From Limimaricola sp027213785 (lineage in GTDB: Bacteria > Pseudomonadota > Alphaproteobacteria > Rhodobacterales > Rhodobacteraceae): DNA of 64,000 nt. This document shows, piece after piece, positions 27,046 to 35,118 of the stretch. The translations under genes were made by a program, and so were the position numbers. Location of the stretch: the NCBI RefSeq assembly GCF_050847355.1, contig NZ_CP193755.1, positions 1 to 64,000 of the forward strand, read 5' to 3'. Below the pieces are notes generated by a model. That model worked only from the letters and a program-made list of their open reading frames with translations, was not told the origin of the DNA and did not search any database. Position 1 is the stretch's first letter, and every line of letters begins with the position of its first letter.

Positions 27046-28470
27046 ATGGAGCCGGAAACCGGGGTGGAGGAGGTGGCGGAGACCGCCACGGTGGAGGCCG
27101 AGGCGGCCGCCGCCGAAATGGCGGCGCAGGCGGCCGAGGCGCCGGAGGTTCTGGCCGAGGCGGCCGAGGATCTGGGCCATCGGCTGCTGAGCGATGCCGA
27201 GCGGGTGCTGCAGGGCGTGATGCAGCCCTGGAACGCGTGGCAGTTGCTGATCCTCTTCGGGGCCTTCGCGCTGGCGCATCTGGGTCGTGCCTGGCTCGGG
27301 CCGAAGCTGCATGACTGGATGCGGCACCGCGAAGGCTGGCCGCGCTGGCGGATGCGCTATGCGGTGACGCTGCACCGGCGTCTGCGCGCGGTGCTGTTCG
27401 TGACGCTGCTGTGGATCGCCGTGGCGGCGGTGCGGCAGTTCGACCCGCCAGCCGGCGCGGCGGTGCTGCGGATCGCCGCCAACCTCGCCACCGGCTGGCT
27501 CTTCGTGGCGCTGGTGTCGCGGCTGATCGTCAATCCGCTGTTGCGCGGCATCGTACGCTACGGCGCATGGGCCTGGATCACCCTGCGCATCCTCGACCTG
27601 ACCACCGAGACGGCGCGGCTGCTCGACGGGCTCGCGATCCAGGCCGGCGATCTGCGGATCTCGGTGCTTTTGGTGCTGAAGGCGGCGCTGGTGCTGGGCG
27701 TCGCCTTCTTCGTGGCGCGGCTGCTGGCGCGCAGCTCGGCGCACCGGATCGAGAGCAACCGGGAGATCAGCCCTTCGATGCAGGTGCTGGCGGTCAAGCT
27801 CAGCCAGCTGCTGTTTTACGGCATCGCGGTCTTCGTCGGGTTGCGCGCGGTGGGGGTGGACCTCACCGGCCTCGCGGTGCTGTCGGGCGCGATCGGCGTC
27901 GGCCTCGGCTTCGGATTGCAGAAGGTGGTGTCGAACCTAGTCTCGGGGCTGATCATCCTGATGGACAAGTCGATCAAGCCCGGCGACGTGATCTCGGTCG
28001 GCCAGACCTTCGGCTGGATCTCGACGCTGGGCGCGCGCTACGCCTCCGTCGTCACCCGCGACGGCAAGGAATACCTGATCCCGAACGAGGACCTGATCAC
28101 CACCCAGGTGGTGAACTGGACCCATTCCGACAACTCGGTGCGGATCGATCTGGATTTCGGCACCTCCTATGGCGACGATCCGCATCTGGTGCGCCGGGTC
28201 GCGATCGCGGCGGCGGCGGGCTGCGGGCGGGTTCTGGAAAAGCCGGCACCGGTCTGCCATATCACCGCCTTCGGCGATTCGAGCGTGAACTACCTGCTGC
28301 GCTTCTGGATCGACGACGCGACGGCGGGGCTCACCAATATCCGCGGCGACGTGTTTCTCGCTCTGTGGGACGCGTTCAAGGCCGAGGGCATCTCGATTCC
28401 CTTCCCGCAGCGCGAGGTCCGGGTGCTCGACGGCTCCGCCCTGCGTGTCGCGCGACCCACCGCCGAGTGA
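27046..28470 (+). CDS. MscS-family mechanosensitive ion channel
   Basis: A 474-residue inner-membrane channel that would open under membrane tension to release solutes in hypo-osmotic shock. After an Ala/Glu-rich N-terminus (about 40 residues) come several membrane helices. The pore-lining helix reads LAVLSGAIGVGLGFGLQKVVSNLVSG, then the beta domain LMDKSIKPGDVISVGQTFGWISTLGARYASVVTRDGKEYLIPNEDL, the MscS hallmark. It resembles the larger MscS paralogues with extra N-terminal helices. ATG 27046 follows AGAGGG by about a dozen bases; GTG 27037 is an alternative too close to it. Confidence 0.92.
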   Translation: MEPETGVEEVAETATVEAEAAAAEMAAQAAEAPEVLAEAAEDLGHRLLSDAERVLQGVMQPWNAWQLLILFGAFALAHLGRAWLGPKLHDWMRHREGWPRWRMRYAVTLHRRLRAVLFVTLLWIAVAAVRQFDPPAGAAVLRIAANLATGWLFVALVSRLIVNPLLRGIVRYGAWAWITLRILDLTTETARLLDGLAIQAGDLRISVLLVLKAALVLGVAFFVARLLARSSAHRIESNREISPSMQVLAVKLSQLLFYGIAVFVGLRAVGVDLTGLAVLSGAIGVGLGFGLQKVVSNLVSGLIILMDKSIKPGDVISVGQTFGWISTLGARYASVVTRDGKEYLIPNEDLITTQVVNWTHSDNSVRIDLDFGTSYGDDPHLVRRVAIAAAAGCGRVLEKPAPVCHITAFGDSSVNYLLRFWIDDATAGLTNIRGDVFLALWDAFKAEGISIPFPQREVRVLDGSALRVARPTAE

Positions 28471-28556
28471 TCGGATGCGAGGTGCGGGATCGTTGAAAAC
28501 GACCCCCCCCCTTGCTACATTTGGAACATGCCCGGCGCCGGGGCAAAGTCGGCGGC

Positions 28557-28994
28557 GTGAAACCGGAGGATGATGACCTGTCCCTTTCCACCCAAGCGGC
28601 GCAAGCTGCTCCCCAGGGCGCGGGCCTGATGGCCGGGGCGCCCTCCGCGACGAGCGAAAAGCTGCTGGCAGCGATCCTCGTCTCCCTCGATGACGACAAG
28701 GCCGAAGACGTCGTGCAGATCGATCTGCGCGGGCGCTCCGAGATGGGCGATTACATGGTGATCGCATCGGGCCGCTCCTCGCGTCAGGTCGCCGCCATCG
28801 CCGAACACCTGACGGACAAGCTCAAGCAGGATTACGGCGTGCTCTCGAAGACCGAGGGCAAGGAGACCGGCGACTGGGTGCTGATCGATACCGGCGACGT
28901 GATCGTGCACGTGTTCCGACCCGAGGTGCGCGAGTTCTACCAGCTGGAGAAGATGTGGGCGCCCCAGGGGGCGGCCGCCGACGCCTTCCGCTGA
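28557..28994 (+). CDS. rsfS: Ribosomal silencing factor RsfS
   Basis: RsfS binds ribosomal protein uL14 and blocks subunit joining during starvation. The core of about 110 residues is clear: LLAAILVSLDDDKAEDVVQIDL, GDYMVIASGRSSRQVAAIAEHL, GDWVLIDTGDVIVHVFRPEVREFYQLEKMW. The start is uncertain: GTG 28557 (chosen) adds a low-complexity N-terminus, while ATG 28629 (MAGAPSATSEK) gives the family's usual length of about 120. Its stop overlaps the rlmH start by one base. It opens the run to rlmH, gpmI, envC-like and ctpA. Confidence 0.92.
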   Translation: MKPEDDDLSLSTQAAQAAPQGAGLMAGAPSATSEKLLAAILVSLDDDKAEDVVQIDLRGRSEMGDYMVIASGRSSRQVAAIAEHLTDKLKQDYGVLSKTEGKETGDWVLIDTGDVIVHVFRPEVREFYQLEKMWAPQGAAADAFR

Positions 28995-29464
28995 TGCGCG
29001 TCAGGATCTGCGCGGTGGGCCGGATGAAATCCGGCCCCGAGCGCGCCTTGGTCGAGGACTACACCACCCGGTTCGAACGGACCGGGCGGGCGCTGGGCCT
29101 CGGGCCGCTCACGATCACCGAGGTCGACGACCGCAAGGGCGGAGGCATGGCCGCCGAGGCGGCGCTGCTCGACCGCGCCATTCCCGGCGGCGCGGTGATC
29201 TGCGCCATGGACGAGCGCGGCCGCGAGATGAGCTCGCCCGATTTCGCGAACATGCTGGCGAGCTGGCGTGACCAGGGCCGGGCGGAAGTGGCCTTCGTGA
29301 TCGGCGGCGCCGACGGCATCGACCCGGCGCTGCGTTCCCGCGCCGATGCCATGCTGTCCTTCGGCCCGATGGTCTGGCCGCACATGCTGGTGCGCGCGAT
29401 GCTGAGCGAACAGCTCTACCGCGCCGCCTCGATCCTCGCCGGAGCGCCCTATCACCGGGTCTGA
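28994..29464 (+). CDS. rlmH: 23S rRNA (pseudouridine1915-N3)-methyltransferase RlmH
   Basis: A SPOUT-class methyltransferase acting on the 23S rRNA helix 69 pseudouridine. The 156-residue product has the normal length. It shows RVRICAVGRMKSGPERALVEDY, the knot region VAFVIGGADGIDP and the C-terminal LSEQLYRAASILAGAPYHR, which is nearly invariant in the family. Its TGATG overlap with rsfS is the typical bacterial arrangement. Confidence 0.96.
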   Translation: MRVRICAVGRMKSGPERALVEDYTTRFERTGRALGLGPLTITEVDDRKGGGMAAEAALLDRAIPGGAVICAMDERGREMSSPDFANMLASWRDQGRAEVAFVIGGADGIDPALRSRADAMLSFGPMVWPHMLVRAMLSEQLYRAASILAGAPYHRV

Positions 29465-29561
29465 GATGGAGCCCGACGGCATGCTCTGACCCCGCGTCAG
29501 TGGACAATCGGAACGCTTTGGCTCAGGACTGGCGCGAAACGTTCCCGAGGAGGCTTTCCCG

Positions 29562-31076
29562 ATGGCGACACCCAAACCCGTGGTCCTGTGCATTCTCGAC
29601 GGCTGGGGGCTACGCGCCGAAACGGAAGGCAACGCGCCGGCGCTGGCCCGCACCCCGGCCTTCGACCGGATCATGCAAGGCCCCCACGCGACCTTGACCA
29701 CGCATGGGCCGGATGTGGGCCTGCCCTCGGGGCAGATGGGCAATTCCGAGGTCGGTCACACCAATATCGGCGCAGGCCGGGTCGTCGCCATGGATCTCGG
29801 CCAGATCGATCTCGCGATCGAGGACGGGAGCTTCCTCGAGGCCGAGGCGATCGCAGATTTCGCCAAGACGTTGCAGGATTCGGGCGGCACTGCGCATCTG
29901 TTCGGCGTCGTCTCGGATGGCGGCGTGCATGGTCACCTCGACCATATCGTCGCCGCGGCCCGGGCACTGCGCGACCGCGACGTGGCGGTGACGGTGCACG
30001 CCATCACCGACGGGCGCGACGTCGCCCCGAAATCGGCGGATGCCTATCTCGAGGACCTGATCGAGAAGCTGCCCGAGGGCACTCGCATCGCGACCGTGAT
30101 CGGCCGCTACTTCGCCATGGACCGCGACAATCGCTGGGACCGGGTGAAGACCGCCTATGACGCCATCGTCAAGGGCGAGGGCCACGCGGCCGCCGATCCG
30201 CTGGCGGCGGTGAAGGCCGCCTGGGATGCGGACCAGACCGACGAATTCATCCCCGCCACGGTGATCGGCGACTATGCCGGCATGCAGCCGCAGGACGGGC
30301 TGTTCTGCCTCAATTTCCGGGCCGACCGGGCGCGCGAGATCCTCGCGGCCATCGCCGATCCGGCGTTCGACGGCTTCGAGCGCGGTGACGCCCCGGCGCT
30401 GGCCGCGAGGCTCGGCATGGTCGAATATTCCGACAAGCACGTCGCCTGGTACGAGACGGTGTTCCCCAAGCGCGACATCGTCAACACGCTGGGCGCCTGG
30501 GTCGCTTCCAAGGGGCTGACGCAGTTCCGTCTCGCCGAGACCGAGAAGTACCCGCACGTCACCTTCTTTCTCAATGGCGGCAAGGAGGAGCCGGAGGAAG
30601 GCGAGGACCGGTTCATGCCGAAATCGCCCAATGTCGCCACCTATGACATGCAGCCCGAGATGTCGGCCGACGAGGTGACCGAGGCCTTCGTGGCGGCCAT
30701 CGGCAAGGGCTACGACCTGATCGTCACCAACTTCGCCAACCCTGACATGGTCGGCCATACCGGCGATCTCGATGCCGCGATCCGTGCCTGCGAGGCGGTG
30801 GATCAGGGCCTGGCCAAGGTCTGCGCGGCGCTTGAACAGGCGGGCGGCGCGATGATCGTGACCGCCGATCACGGCAATTGCGAGATGATGATCGACCCCG
30901 AAACCGGCGGGCCGCACACCTCGCATACGCTGAACCCGGTTCCCGTCGCGCTGTTCGGCGGCCCCGAGGGGGCACGCTTGCGCGACGGTCGGCTTGCCGA
31001 TCTGGCACCGACGCTTCTGGACCTGATGGGCCTCGACCTGCCGCCCGAGATGACCGGGCGCAGCCTCATCGGATGA
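29562..31076 (+). CDS. gpmI: 2,3-bisphosphoglycerate-independent phosphoglycerate mutase
   Basis: GpmI interconverts 3- and 2-phosphoglycerate in glycolysis using two manganese ions. The 504-residue product has VVLCILDGWGLR (metal aspartate D13), the phosphoserine S62 in GQMGNSEVGHTNIGAGR, ITDGRDVAPKSA, FNFRADRAREI, and the C-terminal metal cluster TADHGNCEMM with GGPHTSHTLNPVP. GAGGAGG precedes ATG 29562. An imperfect inverted repeat GGAACG/CGTTCC (29510-29545) lies just upstream. Its stop overlaps the next gene's start (ATGA). Confidence 0.96.
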   Translation: MATPKPVVLCILDGWGLRAETEGNAPALARTPAFDRIMQGPHATLTTHGPDVGLPSGQMGNSEVGHTNIGAGRVVAMDLGQIDLAIEDGSFLEAEAIADFAKTLQDSGGTAHLFGVVSDGGVHGHLDHIVAAARALRDRDVAVTVHAITDGRDVAPKSADAYLEDLIEKLPEGTRIATVIGRYFAMDRDNRWDRVKTAYDAIVKGEGHAAADPLAAVKAAWDADQTDEFIPATVIGDYAGMQPQDGLFCLNFRADRAREILAAIADPAFDGFERGDAPALAARLGMVEYSDKHVAWYETVFPKRDIVNTLGAWVASKGLTQFRLAETEKYPHVTFFLNGGKEEPEEGEDRFMPKSPNVATYDMQPEMSADEVTEAFVAAIGKGYDLIVTNFANPDMVGHTGDLDAAIRACEAVDQGLAKVCAALEQAGGAMIVTADHGNCEMMIDPETGGPHTSHTLNPVPVALFGGPEGARLRDGRLADLAPTLLDLMGLDLPPEMTGRSLIG

Positions 31077-32191
31077 GGGCGGCGCTTTTCCTCGCCTTGG
31101 CGCTGATGGCCGCGCCGGCCACCGCGCAGGAGACGGCGGCGGCGGCGCGGGCCGCCGCCGAGCGTCTCGCCGCCGCCTCGCAGCAGCTCGACGCGGCGCA
31201 GGGCGCGCGCGACCGGGTCTCGGCGCTGACCGAAACGGTGCGGGCCTACGAGGCGGGTCTGACGGCGCTGCGCGACGGGCTGCGCCGCGCCGCGATCCGC
31301 GAGCGGGCCATCGCGGTGGAACTGGAGGCGCGACGCGACGAGATCGCGGAGGTGCTGGGCGCGCTGCAATCCATGTCGCGTGCCCCTGCACCGCTCTTGC
31401 TGCTGCACCCGGCCGGACCGCTGGGCACCGCACGCGCCGGGCTGATCGCCTCGGAGGTCACGCCGGCGCTGCAGGCCGAAGCCGAGCGGCTGCGCGCCGA
31501 CCTGCAGGAGGCCGCCGATCTCGCGGCGCTGCAGCAAAGCGCGATTTCCACGCTGGAGGAGGGGCTTTCGGGGGCGCAAAGCGCGCGCAGCGCATTGTCC
31601 GAGGCGATCTCCGAGCGTACCGATCTGCCGATGCGCTTTACCGAGAATCCGGTGGCGACGGCGCTGCTGATTGCGTCGACCGATACGCTGGACGGCTTTG
31701 CTTCGGGCTTGGCGCAGACCATTGATGCCGAGCTGTCGAGCACGGTGCCGGACGCCACCGGTCTCAAGGGACAGATCCCGCTCCCTGTGCAGGGGCAGGT
31801 GCTGCGCGGTTTCGGCGAGGCGGATGCGGCGGGCGTCACCCGGCCCGGTCTGGTGATCGCCACCGCGCCGCGCAGCCTCGTCACCACCCCGGTGGCGGCG
31901 ACGCTGCGGTTTCGCGGCGAGTTGCTCGATTACGGCAATGTCGCGATCCTCGAACCGGCGGCGGGGGTGCTGGTGATCCTGGCCGGGCTGGCCGAGGTCT
32001 ATGGCCGTACCGGAGAGATCCTGCCGGCGGGCGCGGCGCTGGGCCTGATGGGCGGAGACCCGCCCGCACCGCACGAAATCTTGACCGAAACGGCGCAGGG
32101 CGGTGGCGCGCCGCGGTCGGAAACGCTTTATCTGGAAGTACGGGAGGGGGATGCCCCCGTCGACCCCGAAACATGGTTCGCGCCGGCCTGA
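31073..32191 (+). CDS. EnvC-like murein hydrolase activator (degenerate LytM)
   Basis: A 372-residue exported protein: signal peptide (LFLALALMAAPATAQ), a long coiled-coil region (about 20-200, rich in Ala, Arg, Glu and Gln), and a C-terminal LytM/M23-like domain. The fold is visible (GFGEADAAGVTRPGLVIATAPR, GELLDYGNVAILE, EVYGRTGEILPAGAALGLMG). The zinc ligands of active LytM enzymes appear lost: the usual HLHFE is TLYLEV here. Like EnvC, it should activate periplasmic amidases at division rather than cut peptidoglycan. It is coupled to gpmI and followed by ctpA, an order common in alphaproteobacteria. Confidence 0.85.
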   Translation: MRAALFLALALMAAPATAQETAAAARAAAERLAAASQQLDAAQGARDRVSALTETVRAYEAGLTALRDGLRRAAIRERAIAVELEARRDEIAEVLGALQSMSRAPAPLLLLHPAGPLGTARAGLIASEVTPALQAEAERLRADLQEAADLAALQQSAISTLEEGLSGAQSARSALSEAISERTDLPMRFTENPVATALLIASTDTLDGFASGLAQTIDAELSSTVPDATGLKGQIPLPVQGQVLRGFGEADAAGVTRPGLVIATAPRSLVTTPVAATLRFRGELLDYGNVAILEPAAGVLVILAGLAEVYGRTGEILPAGAALGLMGGDPPAPHEILTETAQGGGAPRSETLYLEVREGDAPVDPETWFAPA

Positions 32192-32243
32192 CCGGCGCGC
32201 GCCCGAAAGGCGGCCCGGGCCGCAGGCAGAGGGAATGTTGCGC

Positions 32244-33629
32244 ATGAGGAAACTGGTACTGGCGGCGCTTGGCGGAACCGCGCTCGGACTGATCGTCACG
32301 ACGCAGGTGGCCGGACCGCTCGTCGCTCAGGAGGCCGAGCGCAATGCCAGCGTCTATGAGCAGCTTGATCTGTTCGGCGACATCTTCGAGCGAATTCGCG
32401 CCGAATATGTCGAGGAGGTCGATGAGGGCGACCTGATCGAGGCCGCGATCAACGGCATGTTGACCTCGCTCGACCCGCATTCGAGCTACCTGTCGCCCGA
32501 GGACGCGGCCGACATGCGCACCCAGACGCGCGGCGAGTTCGGCGGGCTTGGCATCGAGGTCACGCAGGAAGAGGGGATCGTCAAGGTCGTCTCGCCGATG
32601 GATGGCACCCCGGCCGATGCGGCGGGCATCCTCGCGGGCGATTTCATCACCGCCGTCGACGGCGAGAGCGTTCTGGGCCTGACCCTCGACGAGGCGGTGG
32701 ACCTGATGCGCGGGCCGGTCGGCTCGGAGATCGTCATCACCGTGGTGCGCGACGGCGAGGACGAGCCCTTCGACGTCTCGATCATCCGCGACACGATCAA
32801 GCTCAATGCGGTGCGCGCGCGCATCGAAGGCGACACCATCGTGATGCGCGTCACCACCTTCAACGACCAGACCTTCCCGGACCTGAAGAAGGGTCTGGCC
32901 GAGGAGATCGAGAAGGCGGGCGGGCTCGAGAACGTCAACGGCGTGGTGCTCGATCTGCGCAACAACCCCGGCGGTCTGCTGAACCAGGCGATCTACGTCT
33001 CCGACGCCTTCCTCGAGGCGGGCGAGATCGTCTCGACCCGTGGCCGCGACGTCGAGCAATCGGACCGCAACAACGCCACGCCCGGCGACCTGATCGAGGG
33101 CAAGCCGATGGTGGTGCTGATCAACAGCGGTTCGGCCTCGGCCTCGGAGATCGTCGCCGGCGCGCTGCAGGATCATCGCCGGGCCATCGTCGTGGGCACG
33201 CAGAGCTTCGGCAAGGGCTCGGTGCAGACGGTGATGCCGCTCAGGGGCGAGGGCGCGATGCGCCTGACCACGGCGCGCTACTACACGCCCTCGGGGCGCT
33301 CGATCCAGGCGCTGGGCATCTCGCCCGACATCATCGTCGAGCAGCCGCGCCCCGCGCCCGTGGAGGAGACCGAGGAGGACACGACGGCGCGGCCGCTGCG
33401 TTCGGAGGCCGACCTGCGCGGCAGTCTCGACAATGACAGCCTCTCGGAGGACGAGCTGAAGCAGCTCGAGGCGGATCGCGAGCGCGCCGAGAAGGCCGCC
33501 GAGCTGCGCGAGCAGGACTACCAACTCGCCTATGCGATCGACATCCTCAAGGGGCTCTCGGCGCTCGGTCCCCGCGCGCTGGCCGATCCCGAGAAACGCG
33601 CCGAGGCGGCGGGGGAGGCGGCTCAGTGA
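32244..33629 (+). CDS. ctpA: Carboxy-terminal processing protease (S41 family)
   Basis: A 461-residue exported serine protease. It starts MRKLVLAALGGTALGLIVTT as a signal sequence or anchor, then YVEEVDEGDLIEAAINGMLTS and LDPHSSYLSPE; a PDZ domain follows (GEFGGLGIEVTQEEGIVKVV to about residue 170). The catalytic Ser/Lys pair lies in INSGSASASEIVAGAL and GTQSFGKGSVQT. ATG 32244 is chosen because AGAGGGA lies 9 bases upstream; ATG 32235 would touch the Shine-Dalgarno. A charged C-terminal tail of about 90 residues follows. The rppH GTG overlaps its stop. Confidence 0.94.
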   Translation: MRKLVLAALGGTALGLIVTTQVAGPLVAQEAERNASVYEQLDLFGDIFERIRAEYVEEVDEGDLIEAAINGMLTSLDPHSSYLSPEDAADMRTQTRGEFGGLGIEVTQEEGIVKVVSPMDGTPADAAGILAGDFITAVDGESVLGLTLDEAVDLMRGPVGSEIVITVVRDGEDEPFDVSIIRDTIKLNAVRARIEGDTIVMRVTTFNDQTFPDLKKGLAEEIEKAGGLENVNGVVLDLRNNPGGLLNQAIYVSDAFLEAGEIVSTRGRDVEQSDRNNATPGDLIEGKPMVVLINSGSASASEIVAGALQDHRRAIVVGTQSFGKGSVQTVMPLRGEGAMRLTTARYYTPSGRSIQALGISPDIIVEQPRPAPVEETEEDTTARPLRSEADLRGSLDNDSLSEDELKQLEADRERAEKAAELREQDYQLAYAIDILKGLSALGPRALADPEKRAEAAGEAAQ

Positions 33630-34108
33630 GGCCTGCCAGCATCGCCGCACTGCCGTTCCGCCCCTGCGTGGGCGTCATGCTGGTCAACGAAGAGGGCCGG
33701 GTCTTCGTCGGCCAGCGGATCGACCGCGACCAGGAGGCCTGGCAGATGCCACAGGGCGGCATCGACGCGGGCGAGGACGCCCGCGCCGCGGCGCTGCGCG
33801 AGCTCGAGGAGGAGACCGGCATCACCGCCGACAAGGTCGACATCGTGGCCCAGACCGAGGAGCCGTTGCGCTACGACCTGCCGATGGAGGTGGTGCCGCA
33901 TATCTGGGGCGGGCGCTATCGCGGCCAGGCCCAGACCTGGGTTCTGGCGCGCTTTCGGGGCGAGGCGCGCGACATCGACATCGCCACCAAGCACCCGGAG
34001 TTCAGCGCATGGAAATGGATCGACCCCGCCGAGCTGCCCGAGGCCATCGTGCCGTTCAAGCGCCACGTCTACGAGCAGGTGCTGGAGCGGCTCGGGCCGC
34101 TCATCTGA
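33626..34108 (+). CDS. rppH: RNA pyrophosphohydrolase (Nudix)
   Basis: RppH removes pyrophosphate from mRNA 5' ends and starts decay; alphaproteobacterial members also hydrolyse dinucleoside polyphosphates. The 160-residue product has FRPCVGVMLVNEEGRVFVGQR, WQMPQGGID, and a complete Nudix box GX5EX7REUXEEXGU from G44 to I66. GTG 33626 overlaps the ctpA stop (GTGA). The end is also overlapped by the next gene through an apparent CTGA junction. Confidence 0.95.
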   Translation: MRPASIAALPFRPCVGVMLVNEEGRVFVGQRIDRDQEAWQMPQGGIDAGEDARAAALRELEEETGITADKVDIVAQTEEPLRYDLPMEVVPHIWGGRYRGQAQTWVLARFRGEARDIDIATKHPEFSAWKWIDPAELPEAIVPFKRHVYEQVLERLGPLI

Positions 34109-34581
34109 TCGCCGCCGGGCTGGCGCTCCTCGCCGCCGGCCCGGCCTCGGCGCTCTCCTGCCTCGTGCCCGACCCGGTGCGGAGCTTCGCCGAGATCCAT
34201 GCCGCGCCCGAGACCTACCGCGCCTATGTCGGACGGTTCGCGTTCGACGCATCGAAGCTGCCGCCCATGCAGGACCTCTCCCAACCGGTGAGCGCCACGC
34301 CGAACCCGGTGCCCGCCGATTTCACAGGCCACCAGCTGGGCCCCACCGGTTTCGACACGCCGGTCGAGACGGCGATGGTGCTGCAACCCTCCTGCGCGGG
34401 CCCGTGGTGCGGCAGCCTCGCGCCGGGCGACGAGGTGCTGGTCTTCGCGCGGGTCGAGGACGGGCGGCTCATCGTCGATCTCGACCCCTGCCCGGGCAAG
34501 GTGCAGGCCGCGCCGGACGCCGCCATGCGCGAAAGGCTGGCCGCCTGCATGCGCGGCGAAGATTGCAGGGCGGTCGAATGA
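34105..34581 (+). CDS. Secreted cysteine-containing protein of unknown function
   Basis: About 158 residues. A hydrophobic stretch IAAGLALLAAGPASA serves as signal peptide, then a mature part with SCLVPDPVRSFAEIHAAPETY, YVGRFAFDASKLPP and six cysteines (SCLVP, SCAGPWC, DPCPG, ACMRGEDC) suggesting disulfides. The frame is clearly coding through its composition and the tight fit between rppH and the GNAT gene, but no ATG, GTG or TTG lies near the signal peptide. CTG 34105, overlapping the rppH stop as CTGA, is the best start; ATG 34009 inside rppH is the nearest alternative. The family is not recognised. Confidence 0.7.
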   Translation: MIAAGLALLAAGPASALSCLVPDPVRSFAEIHAAPETYRAYVGRFAFDASKLPPMQDLSQPVSATPNPVPADFTGHQLGPTGFDTPVETAMVLQPSCAGPWCGSLAPGDEVLVFARVEDGRLIVDLDPCPGKVQAAPDAAMRERLAACMRGEDCRAVE

Positions 34582-35105
34582 AGGATGAGGCCATGGCGGC
34601 ACGGATCGCGCCGATCACCCTCGACGACGTCGAGGGCTTCCATGCCGCGCTCGACGGAGTGGCGCGCGAGCGGCGCTTCCTCGCCTCCTTCGAGGCCCCG
34701 CCGCTCGACGCCGCGCGGGCCTTCGTCGAGGCGAACCTGCACGAGGGCAACCCGCAATTCGTGGCGCATGAGGGCGACCGCATCGTCGGATGGTGCGACA
34801 TCAAGAGGTCGGTCCGGCCGGTCCACACGCATTGCGGCGTCCTGGGCATGGGCGTCGTCGCCGATCGCCGCGGTGCCGGGATTGGCCGGGCGCTGCTGCG
34901 CGCGACGCTCGCGGCAGCGCGCGCGGCGGGGCTGCGCCGGGTGGAGCTCGACGTGCGGGCCCGCAACGGATCCGCGATCGCCCTCTACGAGCGCATGGGG
35001 TTTCGCCACGAGGGCCGGAAGGTGGCGGCCTACTATGTCGATGGCGTGTTCGACGACCTGCTGATCATGGGGCTGGTCTGGCCCGAGGAGGGGGCGGCGG
35101 GCTGA
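34578..35105 (+). CDS. GNAT-family N-acetyltransferase
   Basis: A 175-residue GNAT fold protein. ARIAPITLDDVEGFHAALD forms the N-terminal strand and helix, HCGVLGMGVVADRRGAGIGRALLRATL is the acetyl-CoA pyrophosphate-binding motif A, and VELDVRARNGSAIALYERMGFRHEG is motif B, as in RimI and phosphinothricin-type acetyltransferases. The substrate is unknown. It overlaps the secreted protein gene by ATGA and ends 13 bases from the convergent mltB-like gene. Confidence 0.9.
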   Translation: MKDEAMAARIAPITLDDVEGFHAALDGVARERRFLASFEAPPLDAARAFVEANLHEGNPQFVAHEGDRIVGWCDIKRSVRPVHTHCGVLGMGVVADRRGAGIGRALLRATLAAARAAGLRRVELDVRARNGSAIALYERMGFRHEGRKVAAYYVDGVFDDLLIMGLVWPEEGAAG

Positions 35106-35118
35106 GCCCGCCGCGCGC

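Noticed and set aside
29510..29545. GGAACG/CGTTCC inverted repeat before gpmI as a general-stress promoter
   Set aside because: The spacing between GGAAC and CGTT is about 25 bases, too long for the EcfG consensus of 16-17.
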